Shown here in pieces: positions 49,888-59,303 of a stretch of DNA of 64,000 bases. A program made the position numbers and the translations under genes. How positions within the stretch are numbered: position 1 is the stretch's first letter; the number at the start of each line of letters is the position of its first letter. The notes beneath the pieces are model-generated. The model did no database searches, was not told the DNA's origin, and was given only the letters and a program-made list of their open reading frames with translations. The stretch is from CAVXDY01 sp963760715. GTDB taxonomy: Bacteria; Actinomycetota; Thermoleophilia; Miltoncostaeales; Miltoncostaeaceae. The DNA is taken from positions 310,001 through 374,000 of the forward strand of contig CAVXDY010000003.1 of assembly GCA_963760715.1 (NCBI GenBank), given 5' to 3'.

Positions 49888-50786
49888 GACGCCTCTCCCT
49901 TGGGGTTGCGCTTCAGCTTGGCGAGCAGCCGCTCCACCTGAGGCTTCGCGGCCTCGATCGGTGGTCCTTCGATGAGGTCGTGGCCGGCGGCCAGCCGCGC
50001 GAGGGCGGCCTCCCCGACGGCGCGCGTGCTGGCGTAGGCGACCGTGCCGCCGGTGGCCCAGCGCGGGACCGGCAGCGTGCGGCGCGCGGCCCGGCCCACG
50101 CCCCGCCACCCGAAGCCCGCCCCCATCACGGCGGCGGCGCTCACGGCGCGCTCGGCGTTCATGGGCCGCTCGTGGAGCGCCGCGAGCTCGGACACGAGGC
50201 GCACCTGCAGGAGCGAGAGGACGGGCATGTCGGCCCGACCGAGGGGCAGCGCGCCGACGGTGCCCGCCCGGCGGGAGGCCCTTCGAACCATGGCGCGGCC
50301 GACGGCCGGGCGCAGGGCGGGGTTGCGCCGGCCCGCCGCGACCGCGTCGTCGCCGAGCGCCGTGACCAGGGCGTCGACCGCCCGCTGCCCTTCCCCGCCC
50401 TCCAGCGAGCGGACGTGGGCGATGTTCGAGGGCTCCAGGCGGTGGCCCGCGAGGATCTGCCGCTCCAGCTCCGCGCACTCGGCCGGTGTGCCGACCAGGA
50501 TCGCCAGGGCGCCGGCCCCGGAGCGCCGCCGGCGCGCCAGCGCCGCGACGCCCGTCTCGATGTCGGGGATCCCGGGAGCCGCGGCCATCACCGCGAAGGC
50601 ATCCTCGTTCGGCGACGAGAAGGTGGGGACGCCGAGCAGGGCGCTGAGACGCCGGGTCGCCTCGGGGTGGCCGGGGATGATCGCGATCTCGCCGCCGCTC
50701 TCCGCGTCCGCCTCGGCGGCGCGGACCACGTTCGCGACGGGGCGCACGGCCTTCACGCCGCGCGAGAGCAGCCCGACGACGCCCAC
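49884..50786 (-). CDS. DUF697-like protein
   Basis: A 300-residue protein. The C-terminal half (GALPLGRADMPVLSLLQVRL, VSELAALHERPM, GRAARRTLPVPRWATGGTVA, YASTRAVGEAALARLA) has the hydrophobic, helix-hairpin character of DUF697/YcjF-type domains. The N-terminal half has alternating small-residue strands (GEIAIIPGHPEATRRLSALL). Its end overlaps the RNase E/G start, and it follows rodA by one base, so it belongs to this operon. Function unknown. Confidence 0.65.
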   Translation of the reverse strand: MGVVGLLSRGVKAVRPVANVVRAAEADAESGGEIAIIPGHPEATRRLSALLGVPTFSSPNEDAFAVMAAAPGIPDIETGVAALARRRRSGAGALAILVGTPAECAELERQILAGHRLEPSNIAHVRSLEGGEGQRAVDALVTALGDDAVAAGRRNPALRPAVGRAMVRRASRRAGTVGALPLGRADMPVLSLLQVRLVSELAALHERPMNAERAVSAAAVMGAGFGWRGVGRAARRTLPVPRWATGGTVAYASTRAVGEAALARLAAGHDLIEGPPIEAAKPQVERLLAKLKRNPKGEAS

Positions 50787-51962
50787 TCAGCCGGGAACTG
50801 GTGAGCGGCGGCGATGGATGCCGAGGAGAAGCCCCACGGCGACCAACGAGGTCAGGGTGTGGCTCCCGCCGTAGCTCATGAACGGCAGCGGAATTCCGGT
50901 GATCGGCATGATGCCCACGGTCATACCGATGTTAACGAACACCTGGAAGCCGATCATCGCCACGATCGCCCCCGCCACCAGCATGTCGATCTGGCTCGAG
51001 GCGCGGGCGAGCGTCCGCAGGCCCCGCCAGATCACGAGCGCATAGAGCGAGATCAGGAGGCCCGCGCCGACGAAGCCGAACATCTCGGAGGTCACGGCGA
51101 AGATGAAGTCGGTGTGGTGCTCGGGCAGGAAGTCGTTGATCGCCTGGGTCGCTCCGCCGGGACCCTTCCCCAGCGCGCCGCCCGAGCCGATGGCCGTGGT
51201 GCTCTGGGCGAGCTGATACCCGGCGTCGCTGCTGTCGCGTTCGGCGCCCATGAACGCCGTGAGCCGGTCGACCTGGTACTGCTGGAGCACCGTCACGCCG
51301 GCGTGGGGCAGGATCCAGAGCACCCCGAGGATCACGATCGCCAGGATCGACCCGAACACGGCGAAGTGCGTCCAGGGCACGCCCACCAGGAACAGGATCG
51401 CCAGCAGGATGACCGCGTAGACCAGCGCGGTGCCGAGGTCGGGCTGCAGGAAGACGACGATCGTGGGGATCGCGATGACCCCGGTGAGGAAGAGCGTGTA
51501 CCGGGGCCTCCCGACGTCCTGGATGCGCTCGACCGCCAGGCCCGCCAGCACGATCATCATGATGATCTTGCCGGCCTCCGAGGGCTGGAGGTTGAAGGGG
51601 CCGATCTCGATCCAGCGGTTGGACCCCTTGACCGCGCTCCCCAACACGAACACCATCGCCAGCGCCCCGAGCAGGCCGCCCCACAGCGCCCAGGCCCAGC
51701 GCGCCAGGCGGTCCAGGTTGACCCGGGTGGCCACGATCATCAGCACGACCCCGATCGCGACGAAGATGATCTGGCGGTCGAGGAAGTAGCGCGGGTCGCC
51801 CGGGATGTCGGTCTCGGTCGACCGGCCGACCACGAACAGGCCGAAGGCCGTGATGGCCGACACGCCCAGCAGCAGGATCCAGTCGAGCCCGGCGACGGCC
51901 GATCGCGCGCGGTCGAAGAATCCGGAGCGGGCCGAGCGGCCGGGGGCGAAGGTCGTGGTCAC
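50787..51962 (-). CDS. rodA: Rod-shape SEDS glycosyltransferase RodA
   Basis: A 391-residue SEDS protein with about ten membrane segments. Family marks include RYFLDRQIIFVAIGVVLMI, SNRWIEIGPFNLQPSEAGKI, LQPDLGTALVYAVILLAILF, FLPEHHTDFIFAVTSEMFGF (catalytic-side loop) and GIPLPFMSYGGSHTLTSLVA. It polymerises lipid II with the PBP2 encoded just upstream. GTG start. Confidence 0.93.
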   Translation of the reverse strand: MTTTFAPGRSARSGFFDRARSAVAGLDWILLLGVSAITAFGLFVVGRSTETDIPGDPRYFLDRQIIFVAIGVVLMIVATRVNLDRLARWAWALWGGLLGALAMVFVLGSAVKGSNRWIEIGPFNLQPSEAGKIIMMIVLAGLAVERIQDVGRPRYTLFLTGVIAIPTIVVFLQPDLGTALVYAVILLAILFLVGVPWTHFAVFGSILAIVILGVLWILPHAGVTVLQQYQVDRLTAFMGAERDSSDAGYQLAQSTTAIGSGGALGKGPGGATQAINDFLPEHHTDFIFAVTSEMFGFVGAGLLISLYALVIWRGLRTLARASSQIDMLVAGAIVAMIGFQVFVNIGMTVGIMPITGIPLPFMSYGGSHTLTSLVAVGLLLGIHRRRSPVPG

Positions 51963-51974
51963 CGGGCGATCAGC

Positions 51975-53900
51975 CTAGTTGGCGACCGACGTGACGCCGC
52001 AGCGGGCCGGGTCGAACTTCCGGAACGCCGCGATCGTGCGGCACACGGCCGGCGCGGCGGCGTTCGCCCCCGTGCCTCCGCGCTCGATCACGATCGCCAC
52101 GACGATCTTGGGGTCGTTGAAGGGCGCGTAGCCCACGAACCACGAGTGGGCGGGGCCGCCCGCCACCTCGGCGGTGCCGGTCTTCCCGGCCACCCTGTCC
52201 GCCGCGGGCAGCCCGCCGAACACGCCGGTGGAGGTGCCGTCGGGGCCGTTGGCGGCCTGGTAGAGGCCCTGCCGGATCGCCGTCAGGTAGCCGGGGGACA
52301 CGTTGAGCTTGTGGGTCGGGCGCCCCTGCGAGAGCTCCTGCACCACGCGGCCGTTGGGGTCCTGCACGCGGCGCGCCAGGGTGGGCGTGCGCACGATCCC
52401 GCCGTCGGCCACGGCCGCGTAGGCGACGGCCATCTGCAGCGGGGTCGCGAGAAGGAAGCCCTGCCCCACGGCGAGCTGGATCGTGTCGCCCGGCTTCCAG
52501 TCGCGGTCGAGGTCGTTGAAGGCGGGCCCCGCGTAGTTGCGCCGCTTCCAGGCCGGCGTGGGCACCAGCCCGGGCTCCTCGCCGGGAAGGTCGATCCCCG
52601 TGTCCCGGCCCAGCCCGAAGTCCTCGGCCTCGGCCTGCAGGGGTGAGCCCTGCGCCCGGTAGAAGCGGTCCCCGAGCTTGTAGAAGTAGGTGTCGCTCGA
52701 CACCTCGAGCGCGCGCGGCAGGTCCACCGGGCCGTGGGCGATGTTCTTGAAGTTCGGGAAGACCTGCTTGTAGAGCGTCACCTCGGAGGGCGAGTCGATC
52801 AGCTCGCCGGGCGTGATGTAGCCGGCCTCGAGCGCCGCCGAGGCGGTGATCACCTTGAAGGTGGAGCCCGACGGGTAGCGCCCGGCGATCGCCCGGTTCA
52901 GCGCCGGGGTGTCGGGGCTCGTGTTGACGCGGTCGATCTGCTTCGTCGTGCCGTCGACGAACACCGACGGGTCGTAGGTGGGGTACGACGCCATGGCCAG
53001 GACCTCGCCCGTGGCCGGGTCGAGCGCGACCCCGGCGGCGCCGGTGGAGCTGCCGAGCGAGACCTCCTGGCGCAGCGCGTCCTGCATCGCGCGCTGGGTC
53101 GGGCCGTCGATGCTGAGCTGGATGTCGTGCCCCGGCGACGGCGCCCGCGAGGAGACCACCTCGCGGCCCACGGGCTCGCCCGACGCGTCGACCTCCACGA
53201 CGTCACGGCCCGGCGTCCCCTTCAGGAACTGCTCGTACTCCTGCTCGATCCCGCCCTTGCCCACGGTCTCGTTCCCCGCGTAGCCGCGGCGCCGGTAGTC
53301 GTCGATCTGGTCCGCGCTGATCTTCCCCACCTGGCCCAGGACGTGGGCCGCGAGGTCGCCCTGCGGATAGGTGCGCAGGTACGTGTCCTCCAGCCCGACC
53401 CCCGGGTACTGCCGGCGCCGCTGGGCGAGGTAGTAGTAGAGCTTCGGGGCGACGTTCTCGGCGAGGACGACGGGCTCCAGCGGGCGGCTGTCGCCGGCGT
53501 CGACCTTCTTGATCAGCTCGCCGAGGGGCAGGTGGAGCTTGGGGGCCAGGCGCGAGAGCACCTCCTCCCGCCGCGCGCCGGTCAGGTCGCGGGGGTGCAC
53601 GACCACGTTCTTCCCCGGCCGGTTCGCCACCAGCACGTCGCCGTTGCGATCGAGGATGTTGCCGCGGGGGGCCTCGGTGATGACCGTGCGCAGCCGGTTG
53701 CTGTCGGCCGCGGCCGCGTAGTCCTCCCCGCTGATGACCTGGAGGAACCACAGGCGCACCAGCAGCAGGCCGAGCAGGCTCATCGCGATGGCGCCGAGGA
53801 TGGCGATGCGCACGGCCGTGCGCGGGGTGAGCTGGGGCGCCCAGCCGCCCGGCGACAGGCCTCCCCCGCCACGCGGTCCGCGCCGGGGCTGGGGGCTCAC
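51975..53900 (-). CDS. mrdA: Penicillin-binding protein 2 (class B transpeptidase)
   Basis: A 641-residue class B PBP: one N-terminal membrane helix (AILGAIAMSLLGLLLVRLWF), a pedestal domain, then the transpeptidase with the catalytic serine in YPSGSTFKVITAS, SDTYFYKLGD as the SxN-type motif and KTGTAEVAGG. It cross-links side-wall peptidoglycan together with RodA. The start is GTG at 53900, overlapping the mreD stop (GTGA); because of the mreD frameshift an artificial frame joins mreD and mrdA. Confidence 0.93.
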   Translation of the reverse strand: MSPQPRRGPRGGGGLSPGGWAPQLTPRTAVRIAILGAIAMSLLGLLLVRLWFLQVISGEDYAAAADSNRLRTVITEAPRGNILDRNGDVLVANRPGKNVVVHPRDLTGARREEVLSRLAPKLHLPLGELIKKVDAGDSRPLEPVVLAENVAPKLYYYLAQRRRQYPGVGLEDTYLRTYPQGDLAAHVLGQVGKISADQIDDYRRRGYAGNETVGKGGIEQEYEQFLKGTPGRDVVEVDASGEPVGREVVSSRAPSPGHDIQLSIDGPTQRAMQDALRQEVSLGSSTGAAGVALDPATGEVLAMASYPTYDPSVFVDGTTKQIDRVNTSPDTPALNRAIAGRYPSGSTFKVITASAALEAGYITPGELIDSPSEVTLYKQVFPNFKNIAHGPVDLPRALEVSSDTYFYKLGDRFYRAQGSPLQAEAEDFGLGRDTGIDLPGEEPGLVPTPAWKRRNYAGPAFNDLDRDWKPGDTIQLAVGQGFLLATPLQMAVAYAAVADGGIVRTPTLARRVQDPNGRVVQELSQGRPTHKLNVSPGYLTAIRQGLYQAANGPDGTSTGVFGGLPAADRVAGKTGTAEVAGGPAHSWFVGYAPFNDPKIVVAIVIERGGTGANAAAPAVCRTIAAFRKFDPARCGVTSVAN

Positions 53901-54482
53901 GTTGACAACCCGTAGGGCTCGACCACGCGCGGGGCGCCCAGCAGGCGACGCCCCACCAGCAGCACCGGCGGGCTGAGGAGGGCGGTCAGCGCGAGGGTGG
54001 GCAGCAGCACGGCGCCCACGAACTCCGAGGCGGGCATCTTGTAGCCCAACAGGAGCTGGAAGACGAGATAGCCGAGCTGGACGAAGAAGGCCGCCGCCAC
54101 CGACAGTGCCAGGGGGGCGGCGAGCGTGGTCGAACTCCTCGCGCCCGCAGTAGCGGCCGCACCACGCGCCCACGATCAGGTAGAGCAGGGCGAGCACCCC
54201 GAGCGTGTCCACCGTGGAGGTCAGCTCGAGCAGGAGGCCCGCCCCGAAGCCCGTCACGGCGCCCACCAGCTGTCCGCGCAGCAGCGCCACCACGACCACC
54301 GTGGGCGCGACCAGGTCGGGGATGCCGTCGGCCACGTTCACGTAGGGCATCACCGCCACCTCGAGCAGGACGGCGCCCAGGGTCATGAGGGCCACCCAGT
54401 GCAGGCCCGCGCCGCGCGAGCGCGCCTGGGGCCGGAGGGTGGCGGGGCCGACCGCCCGGGGCGGGGTCAGGTCGCTGCTCAT
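53897..54482 (-). CDS. mreD: Rod shape-determining protein MreD, one frameshift
   Basis: About 195 residues, five to six membrane helices. The N-terminal frame has LHWVALMTLGAVLLEVAVMP, LVAPTVVVVALLRGQLVGAV and LLYLIVGAWCGRYCGREE; near 54140 one or two bases are missing; the other frame continues TTLAAPLALSVAAAFFVQLG and YLVFQLLLGYKMPASEFVGA to the stop at 53897. All parts of MreD are present, so a sequencing error is more likely than loss of this rod-shape gene. Overlaps mreC and mrdA by four bases. Confidence 0.85.
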
Positions 54483-55387
54483 CCGGCGGCGCGCTGGAGG
54501 GCTTCGGGGCTCCGCGGGGTCAGGACCACGAGGTAGTCCAGCCGGCGAGCGTCCACGTAGGGCGTCACCTGCACGGTCTGCTGGACGTCAACCTCGCGGC
54601 CGCCCACGCTCGTCACCTGGCCCACGGGGATGCCCGGCGGGTAGGGGCTCTCGAGGCCCCGCCCCGAGTAGCCGCCCGTCACGACGACCTGGCCCTCGTG
54701 CACCCCCGCCTCGCGCGGCACGCCGGTCAGGCTCAGCTGGCCCGGGACGGTGGACTGGAGGAGGCCCGGGAAGTTGCCGGCCTCGGGGATCTTGGCCCCC
54801 ACCTCGGTGCGCCCGTCGGTGATGAAGGCGACGTCGGCGGTATGCGCGCTGACGCGGGTGACGATCCCCACCAGGGCCGCTCCGGCGCTGCCGCTCGCGA
54901 CCACGGGGGAGTTCATCCTCACGCCGTCGTCGGTCCCCTTGTTCACGCGGCCCGAGCGGTACCAGGGGGACACCGACCGCGTGATGACGAGGGCGGTGAC
55001 CGGCGCGTAGCCGGCGACGCCCGCCGTCTCCACCCCCAGGAGCTTCTCGAGCTGGGCGAGGCGCTGGTCGCGCACCAGGTTGTCGTCCTCCTTCGCGCGC
55101 AGCTTGTCGAGCTCCGTCTGGAGCGACGCGGCGCGGTCGCGCGCGTCCTTGAGGCTGGTCGCCCATCCCCAGGCGTCGCGGAACGGCTGCACGGCGCGCG
55201 TGGCCAGCTCCTGCACGGGCGCCACCACGCCCGCGGCCGTGCTCTGCGCGCCGTGGAGGGGGCCGCCGTCGGTCTCGCGGAAGTAGCCGGTGAAGAGCGC
55301 GAGGCACACCAGCACGAGGGCGGTGATGGTGACGCGCCGGAAGGTCGCCCGGCGCCGGGCGATGCCGGAATTCGCCTGGGTTCCCAT
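54479..55387 (-). CDS. mreC: Rod shape-determining protein MreC
   Basis: A 302-residue MreC: an N-terminal membrane helix (VTITALVLVCLALFTGYFRE), a coiled coil (DRAASLQTELDKLRAKEDDN, LVRDQRLAQLEKLLG) and the beta-rich domain with YRSGRVNKGTDDGVRMNSPV and GLVVTGGYSGRG-type turns (here VVVTGGYSGRGLE). It links MreB to the periplasmic/extracellular synthases. Between mreB and mreD. Confidence 0.93.
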   Translation of the reverse strand: MGTQANSGIARRRATFRRVTITALVLVCLALFTGYFRETDGGPLHGAQSTAAGVVAPVQELATRAVQPFRDAWGWATSLKDARDRAASLQTELDKLRAKEDDNLVRDQRLAQLEKLLGVETAGVAGYAPVTALVITRSVSPWYRSGRVNKGTDDGVRMNSPVVASGSAGAALVGIVTRVSAHTADVAFITDGRTEVGAKIPEAGNFPGLLQSTVPGQLSLTGVPREAGVHEGQVVVTGGYSGRGLESPYPPGIPVGQVTSVGGREVDVQQTVQVTPYVDARRLDYLVVLTPRSPEALQRAAG

Positions 55388-55426
55388 CAGATCGTGTGAC
55401 TCAGAAGGTCATCCCGGATGAGCTTC

Positions 55427-56473
55427 TCAGTAGCGCTTCCTGTGACGGCCGTTCGCCGCCGCCTTCTGCATGACCTCGAACTCCTCGAGGGAACGGCCCG
55501 AGCCCACCGCCACGCAGGTGAGGGGCGACTCGGCGATGTGGATCGGCATCTCGGTCTCGCGGCGCAGCCGCTCGTCCAGTCCCTGGAGCAGGGATCCCCC
55601 GCCCGCCAGCATGATGCCGCGGTCCATGATGTCGGACGCGAGCTCGGGGGGCGTCTTGTCCAGGGTGCTCTTGACCGCGTCGATGATCTGCACCAGCGGC
55701 TCCTCGAGGGCGTCGCGCACGTCCTCGGAGGAAAGCACGACCGTCTTCGGAAGACCCGTGATCATGTCGCGACCGCGGATCTCGGCCTGCACCTCCTCCC
55801 GCAGGGGGTAGGCGGAGCCGATCTCGAGCTTGACCTCTTCGGCGGTCTGGTTGCCGATCATCAGCTTGTACTCCTTCTTCACGTAGCTGATGATCGCCTC
55901 GTCCAGCTCGTCGCCGCCCACCCGGATCGACTGGGCCACGACGATGCCGCCGAGCGAGATGACCGCCACCTCGGTGGTGCCCCCGCCGATGTCCACGACC
56001 ATGTTCCCGGTCGGCTCCGCCACGGGCAGGCCCGCCCCGATCGCGGCGGCCATCGGCTCCTCGATCAGGAAGGCGCTGCGCGCGCCGGCGGAGAGGGTGG
56101 CCTCCTCGACCGCGCGCTTCTCCACCCCGGTCACGCCGGAGGGCACGCAGACGACCACCCGCGGGTGGGCCCAGCGATTCTGGTGGACCTTCTGGATGAA
56201 GTGGCGCAGCATCTGCTCGGTCACGTCGAAGTCGGCGATCACGCCGTCCTTCAGCGGCCGGATGGCGCTGATGTTCCCGGGGGTGCGCCCGAGCATCCGC
56301 TTCGCCTCGATGCCGACCGCGTGGACCTCGCCCGTGCGCTGGTCGATGGCGACCACCGAGGGCTCCGAGAGGACGATGCCGCGGCCGCGCACGTAGACGA
56401 GCGTGTTGGCCGTGCCGAGATCCACGGCCATGTCGCGACCGCCGAAGCCGGTCAGGTAGCTCCAGAACCCGAT
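55427..56473 (-). CDS. mreB: Rod shape-determining actin MreB
   Basis: A 348-residue MreB: phosphate-1 MAVDLGTANTLVYVRGRGIV, PSVVAIDQRTGEVHAVGIEA, VVVCVPSGVTGVEKRAVEEA, phosphate-2 MVVDIGGGTTEVAVISLGG, and the adenosine motif GIMLAGGGSLLQGLDERL. Family members start MGFWSYLTGFG-like; here the matching codon is ATC (56471-56473), seven bases after GGGGGAGG, and there is no ATG, GTG or TTG nearby upstream. The next in-frame ATG would remove the first 15 residues, including the membrane-binding part. Confidence 0.93.
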   Translation of the reverse strand: MGFWSYLTGFGGRDMAVDLGTANTLVYVRGRGIVLSEPSVVAIDQRTGEVHAVGIEAKRMLGRTPGNISAIRPLKDGVIADFDVTEQMLRHFIQKVHQNRWAHPRVVVCVPSGVTGVEKRAVEEATLSAGARSAFLIEEPMAAAIGAGLPVAEPTGNMVVDIGGGTTEVAVISLGGIVVAQSIRVGGDELDEAIISYVKKEYKLMIGNQTAEEVKLEIGSAYPLREEVQAEIRGRDMITGLPKTVVLSSEDVRDALEEPLVQIIDAVKSTLDKTPPELASDIMDRGIMLAGGGSLLQGLDERLRRETEMPIHIAESPLTCVAVGSGRSLEEFEVMQKAAANGRHRKRY

Positions 56474-56560
56474 CGGTGGCCTCCCCCTCGAGTTGACGCC
56501 CGCTGCACACGAGCCGCTGCAAAGCGTCGGATTCTCGCACGAATGACGACAGAACGAGAA

Positions 56561-56582
56561 GCCCGGGGCCACGCCCCGGGTG
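56561..56582. promoter_or_regulatory. GC-rich hairpin between divergent mreB and a small gene
   Basis: CCCGGGGC-CAC-GCCCCGGG is a perfect 8+3+8 inverted repeat about 90 bases upstream of the mreB start. It could be an operator or a transcript hairpin in the leader. Confidence 0.4.
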
Positions 56583-56659
56583 CGGCCTACCGTATCTCCG
56601 ATCGCGGACGGCCGCCACCGCGTCGCGACATCGGGCGGGTCCGCTACCGTGTCGGACGC

Positions 56660-56878
56660 ATGCCGTCGCCGCCGCTCTTCGCTGACGACAACAGCTCCTA
56701 CCGGCGAGCGGTCCGGCGGGCCGCGCGCGAGGAGCGCGAGCGCGAGGACCGTCGCAGCAAGATCCTCGCCACCCTCCGGCGCCTCAAGGAGGAGGCCGGG
56801 AACGAGACCCACCTCGCCGAGCGGGAGCGGGCCCGGCGGCACGCGGATCTGCTGGAGCGGTATCCGCCGCTGTTCTGA
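56660..56878 (+). CDS. Small coiled-coil hypothetical protein
   Basis: A 72-residue highly charged protein MPSPPLFADDNSSYRRAVRR, largely one predicted helix (AAREEREREDRRSKILATLR, RLKEEAGNETHLAERERARR). Divergent from mreB, 80 bases before the MFS gene. There is no strong binding site before the ATG, so the call is moderate. Confidence 0.5.
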   Translation: MPSPPLFADDNSSYRRAVRRAAREEREREDRRSKILATLRRLKEEAGNETHLAERERARRHADLLERYPPLF

Positions 56879-56960
56879 GCGCGTAACACGCGCGGGCCCG
56901 CGGCGGGGAGGGTCGTCTAGCATCGCCCGAACCGCCCGCACCACCCGCTCGGAGGCACCG

Positions 56961-58412
56961 ATGGATTCCGCCGTGACACTCGATCCACGCCGCTGGAAGG
57001 CCCTGGCGGTGCTGGGGATCGCCTACCTGATGGTCGTCCTCGACGTCTCGATCGTGAACGTCGCCCTTCCGTCGATCCAGACGGATCTGGACTTCTCGCC
57101 CGAGAACCTCCAATGGGTGGTCAGCGGCTACGCCCTCACCTTCGGCGGCCTGCTGCTGCTGGGCGGCCGCGCCGGCGACATCCTGGGGCGGCGCCGGATC
57201 TTCATGATCGGGCTCGCGCTGTTCTCCGCGTTCTCGCTGCTCTGCGCCGTGTCGCAGACCGACACCATGCTCATCGTCGCGCGTCTCCTGCAGGGCGCCG
57301 CGGCGGCGCTCCTCGCGCCGTCGGTCTTCTCGATCGTCACGGTGACCTTCCGGGAGGGCGCCGACCGCAACAAGGCGCTGGGCATCCTCGGCGCCATCGC
57401 CGGGTCGGGCGCGGCCATCGGCGTCCTGGCCGGTGGCTTCCTCACCGAGTACTTCGGCTGGGAGTGGGTCTTCTGGGTCAACGTCCCGATCGGAATCGTC
57501 ACGCTGCTCTTCGTCCCCCGGTTCGTGCGGGAGAGCAAGGTGGACGGTCTGGCCCGCCGGTTCGACGCCCTGGGTGCCGTGACCGTCACGGGGAGCCTGA
57601 TGCTCCTGGTCTTCGGGCTCACGAGGGCCAACCAGGTCGGCTGGACGTCCCCGGAAACGATCGGCGTGCTGGTGGCCTCGGCGGTGCTGATGGTGGTCTT
57701 CCTGATCACCGAGCAGCGGAGCCGGTACGCCCTCGTGCCGCTCAGCTTCTTCAAGCGCCGCACGCCGACGGGGGCGAACATCGTGGGCCTCGTCCTCGGC
57801 ACGGTCGTCTTCGGCATGTTCTACCTGCTGTCGCTGTACCAGCAGCAGGTGCTGAGCTACTCGGCCGTCGAGACCGGCGTGGGCTACCTGGCGGTCGCGC
57901 TCACCGCGATCGTGGCGTCGGGCGTCGCCCAGGCCCTGGTGACCAGGATCGGAGTGAAGCCGTGCCTCGCGTTCGGGATGCTGTGCATCCTCGTGGGCCT
58001 GGTGTGGTTCACCCAGATCTCGACCGACGGCACCTACTTCGCCGACCTGTTCGGCGGGTTCATGCTCGTGGGCATCGGCCTCGGCTTCTCGTTCGTCCCG
58101 GTCTCGATCGCCGCCCTCGCCGGCATCCCGCCGCGCGAGGCCGGGCTCGCCTCGGGCCTGATCAACACCAGCCAGCAGATCGGCGGCGCGCTCGGCGTCG
58201 CCATCCTCACGACGGTGGCGACCACCCACACGGAAACCCTCCTCGGCGAGGGCGACTCCCAGCAGTCGGCGCTCACCGGCGGCTTCGCCCTGGCCTTCTG
58301 GGTGGCGGCGGCGTTCGCGGCGGTGGGGGTCATCGCGACCTTCATCACCCTGAGGAACGAGGACCTGGCCGGCACCGAGGGCCGGACCGAGAGCGCGGCG
58401 GCCGTCGGGTAG
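56961..58412 (+). CDS. MFS drug exporter, DHA2 (14-helix) family
   Basis: A 483-residue transporter with 14 predicted membrane helices. Motif D1-type LDVSIVNVALPSIQTDL in helix 1, motif A GRAGDILGRRRIFMIGLALF after helix 2, and motif C GAIAGSGAAIGVLAGGFLTE in helix 5, typical of proton-driven EmrB/QacA exporters. A CGGAGGCACCG binding site precedes the ATG. No regulator gene is adjacent. A decayed relative is at 9461-9981. Confidence 0.9.
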   Translation: MDSAVTLDPRRWKALAVLGIAYLMVVLDVSIVNVALPSIQTDLDFSPENLQWVVSGYALTFGGLLLLGGRAGDILGRRRIFMIGLALFSAFSLLCAVSQTDTMLIVARLLQGAAAALLAPSVFSIVTVTFREGADRNKALGILGAIAGSGAAIGVLAGGFLTEYFGWEWVFWVNVPIGIVTLLFVPRFVRESKVDGLARRFDALGAVTVTGSLMLLVFGLTRANQVGWTSPETIGVLVASAVLMVVFLITEQRSRYALVPLSFFKRRTPTGANIVGLVLGTVVFGMFYLLSLYQQQVLSYSAVETGVGYLAVALTAIVASGVAQALVTRIGVKPCLAFGMLCILVGLVWFTQISTDGTYFADLFGGFMLVGIGLGFSFVPVSIAALAGIPPREAGLASGLINTSQQIGGALGVAILTTVATTHTETLLGEGDSQQSALTGGFALAFWVAAAFAAVGVIATFITLRNEDLAGTEGRTESAAAVG

Positions 58413-58421
58413 CCCGGAGGT

Positions 58422-59277
58422 TCAGGCGACGGCGTCGAGCAGCCCCGCGAGGTGCTCGACGCCGTCCACCACCCGCGGTCCCGGCCGGCTGAAGTGGGCC
58501 GAGCCGTCCACGCACACCACCGGCACGCCCAGATCGCGCACGGGCGCCCACTCCCGGCGACGGGCGAGATCGCCGGCCATGGCCTCGGTGGTCGCCAGGC
58601 CGTAGCCGCAGAAGGCGAGCACCACGACGTCCGGCCGGGAGGCGCAGAGATCCTCCACCGAGCTCCGCGCCGAGCGCTCCCCGGCCGCACCGAACACCGA
58701 CCGGCCCCCGGCCGCCTCCACGAGGTCCGGCAGCCAGTGCCCGGGCGCGTAGACCGGATCCGGCCACTCCACGACCGCCACGCGCGGCCGGCCGCCGGCG
58801 CCGGCCCGGGCCGCCACCGCGTCCAGGCGCTCCCCCAGCGCATCGAGCAGCCGCTCCCCGTCATCGGGCACGCCGAGCACCGACGCCACCTCGCGGATGC
58901 CGTCGAGGATCTCGGCCAGCGTCGCCGGGTCGTAGGAGACGACGCGGGCACCGCCCATCGAGCACGCGTCCACCGACGCTCGGTCCACCGCGCAGACCGC
59001 GCAGGTCAACTGGGTCAGCACCACATCGGGACGGGCCGCCTCGAGCATCGCGGCGTCGAGCGCGTAGATGGTGTGCACGTCGCGCACCGACCGGGCCACG
59101 GCCTCGTCGATCTCGCCCGGCGTGAGGCCCGGCGGCAGCAGGTCCCGCGTGACCGGCGGCGACATGAGCGATCTCGGCCGGGTGATCGCACTCGTGGGTG
59201 CGCGCCACGAGATCGTCCGCCAGGCCCAGCGCGGCCACGATCTCGGTCGTGGACGGCACGAGTGACGCGATCCTCAC
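58422..59277 (-). CDS. Periplasmic/cobalamin-type binding protein (BtuF-like), one frameshift
   Basis: About 284 residues. The first frame starts at GTG 59277 with RIASLVPSTTEIVAALGLAD and LVARTHECDHPAEI, the standard start of TroA/BtuF-like binding domains. Near 59165 a base is missing and the second frame continues VTRDLLPPGLTPGEIDEAVA, ARPDVVLTQLTCAVCAVDRA and VVSYDPATLAEILDGIREVA. No signal peptide or lipobox is present, so this is probably a cytoplasmic member of the family rather than an ABC receptor. Confidence 0.8.
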
Positions 59278-59303
59278 CCCGCCAACGCTAGCGAGGACAT
59301 CGT

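Noticed and set aside
53897..54482. A natural MreD-PBP2 fusion protein suggested by one long open frame
   Set aside because: The C-terminal half of MreD is present in another frame and ends in a GTGA overlap with PBP2, so the fusion is an artefact of an indel.
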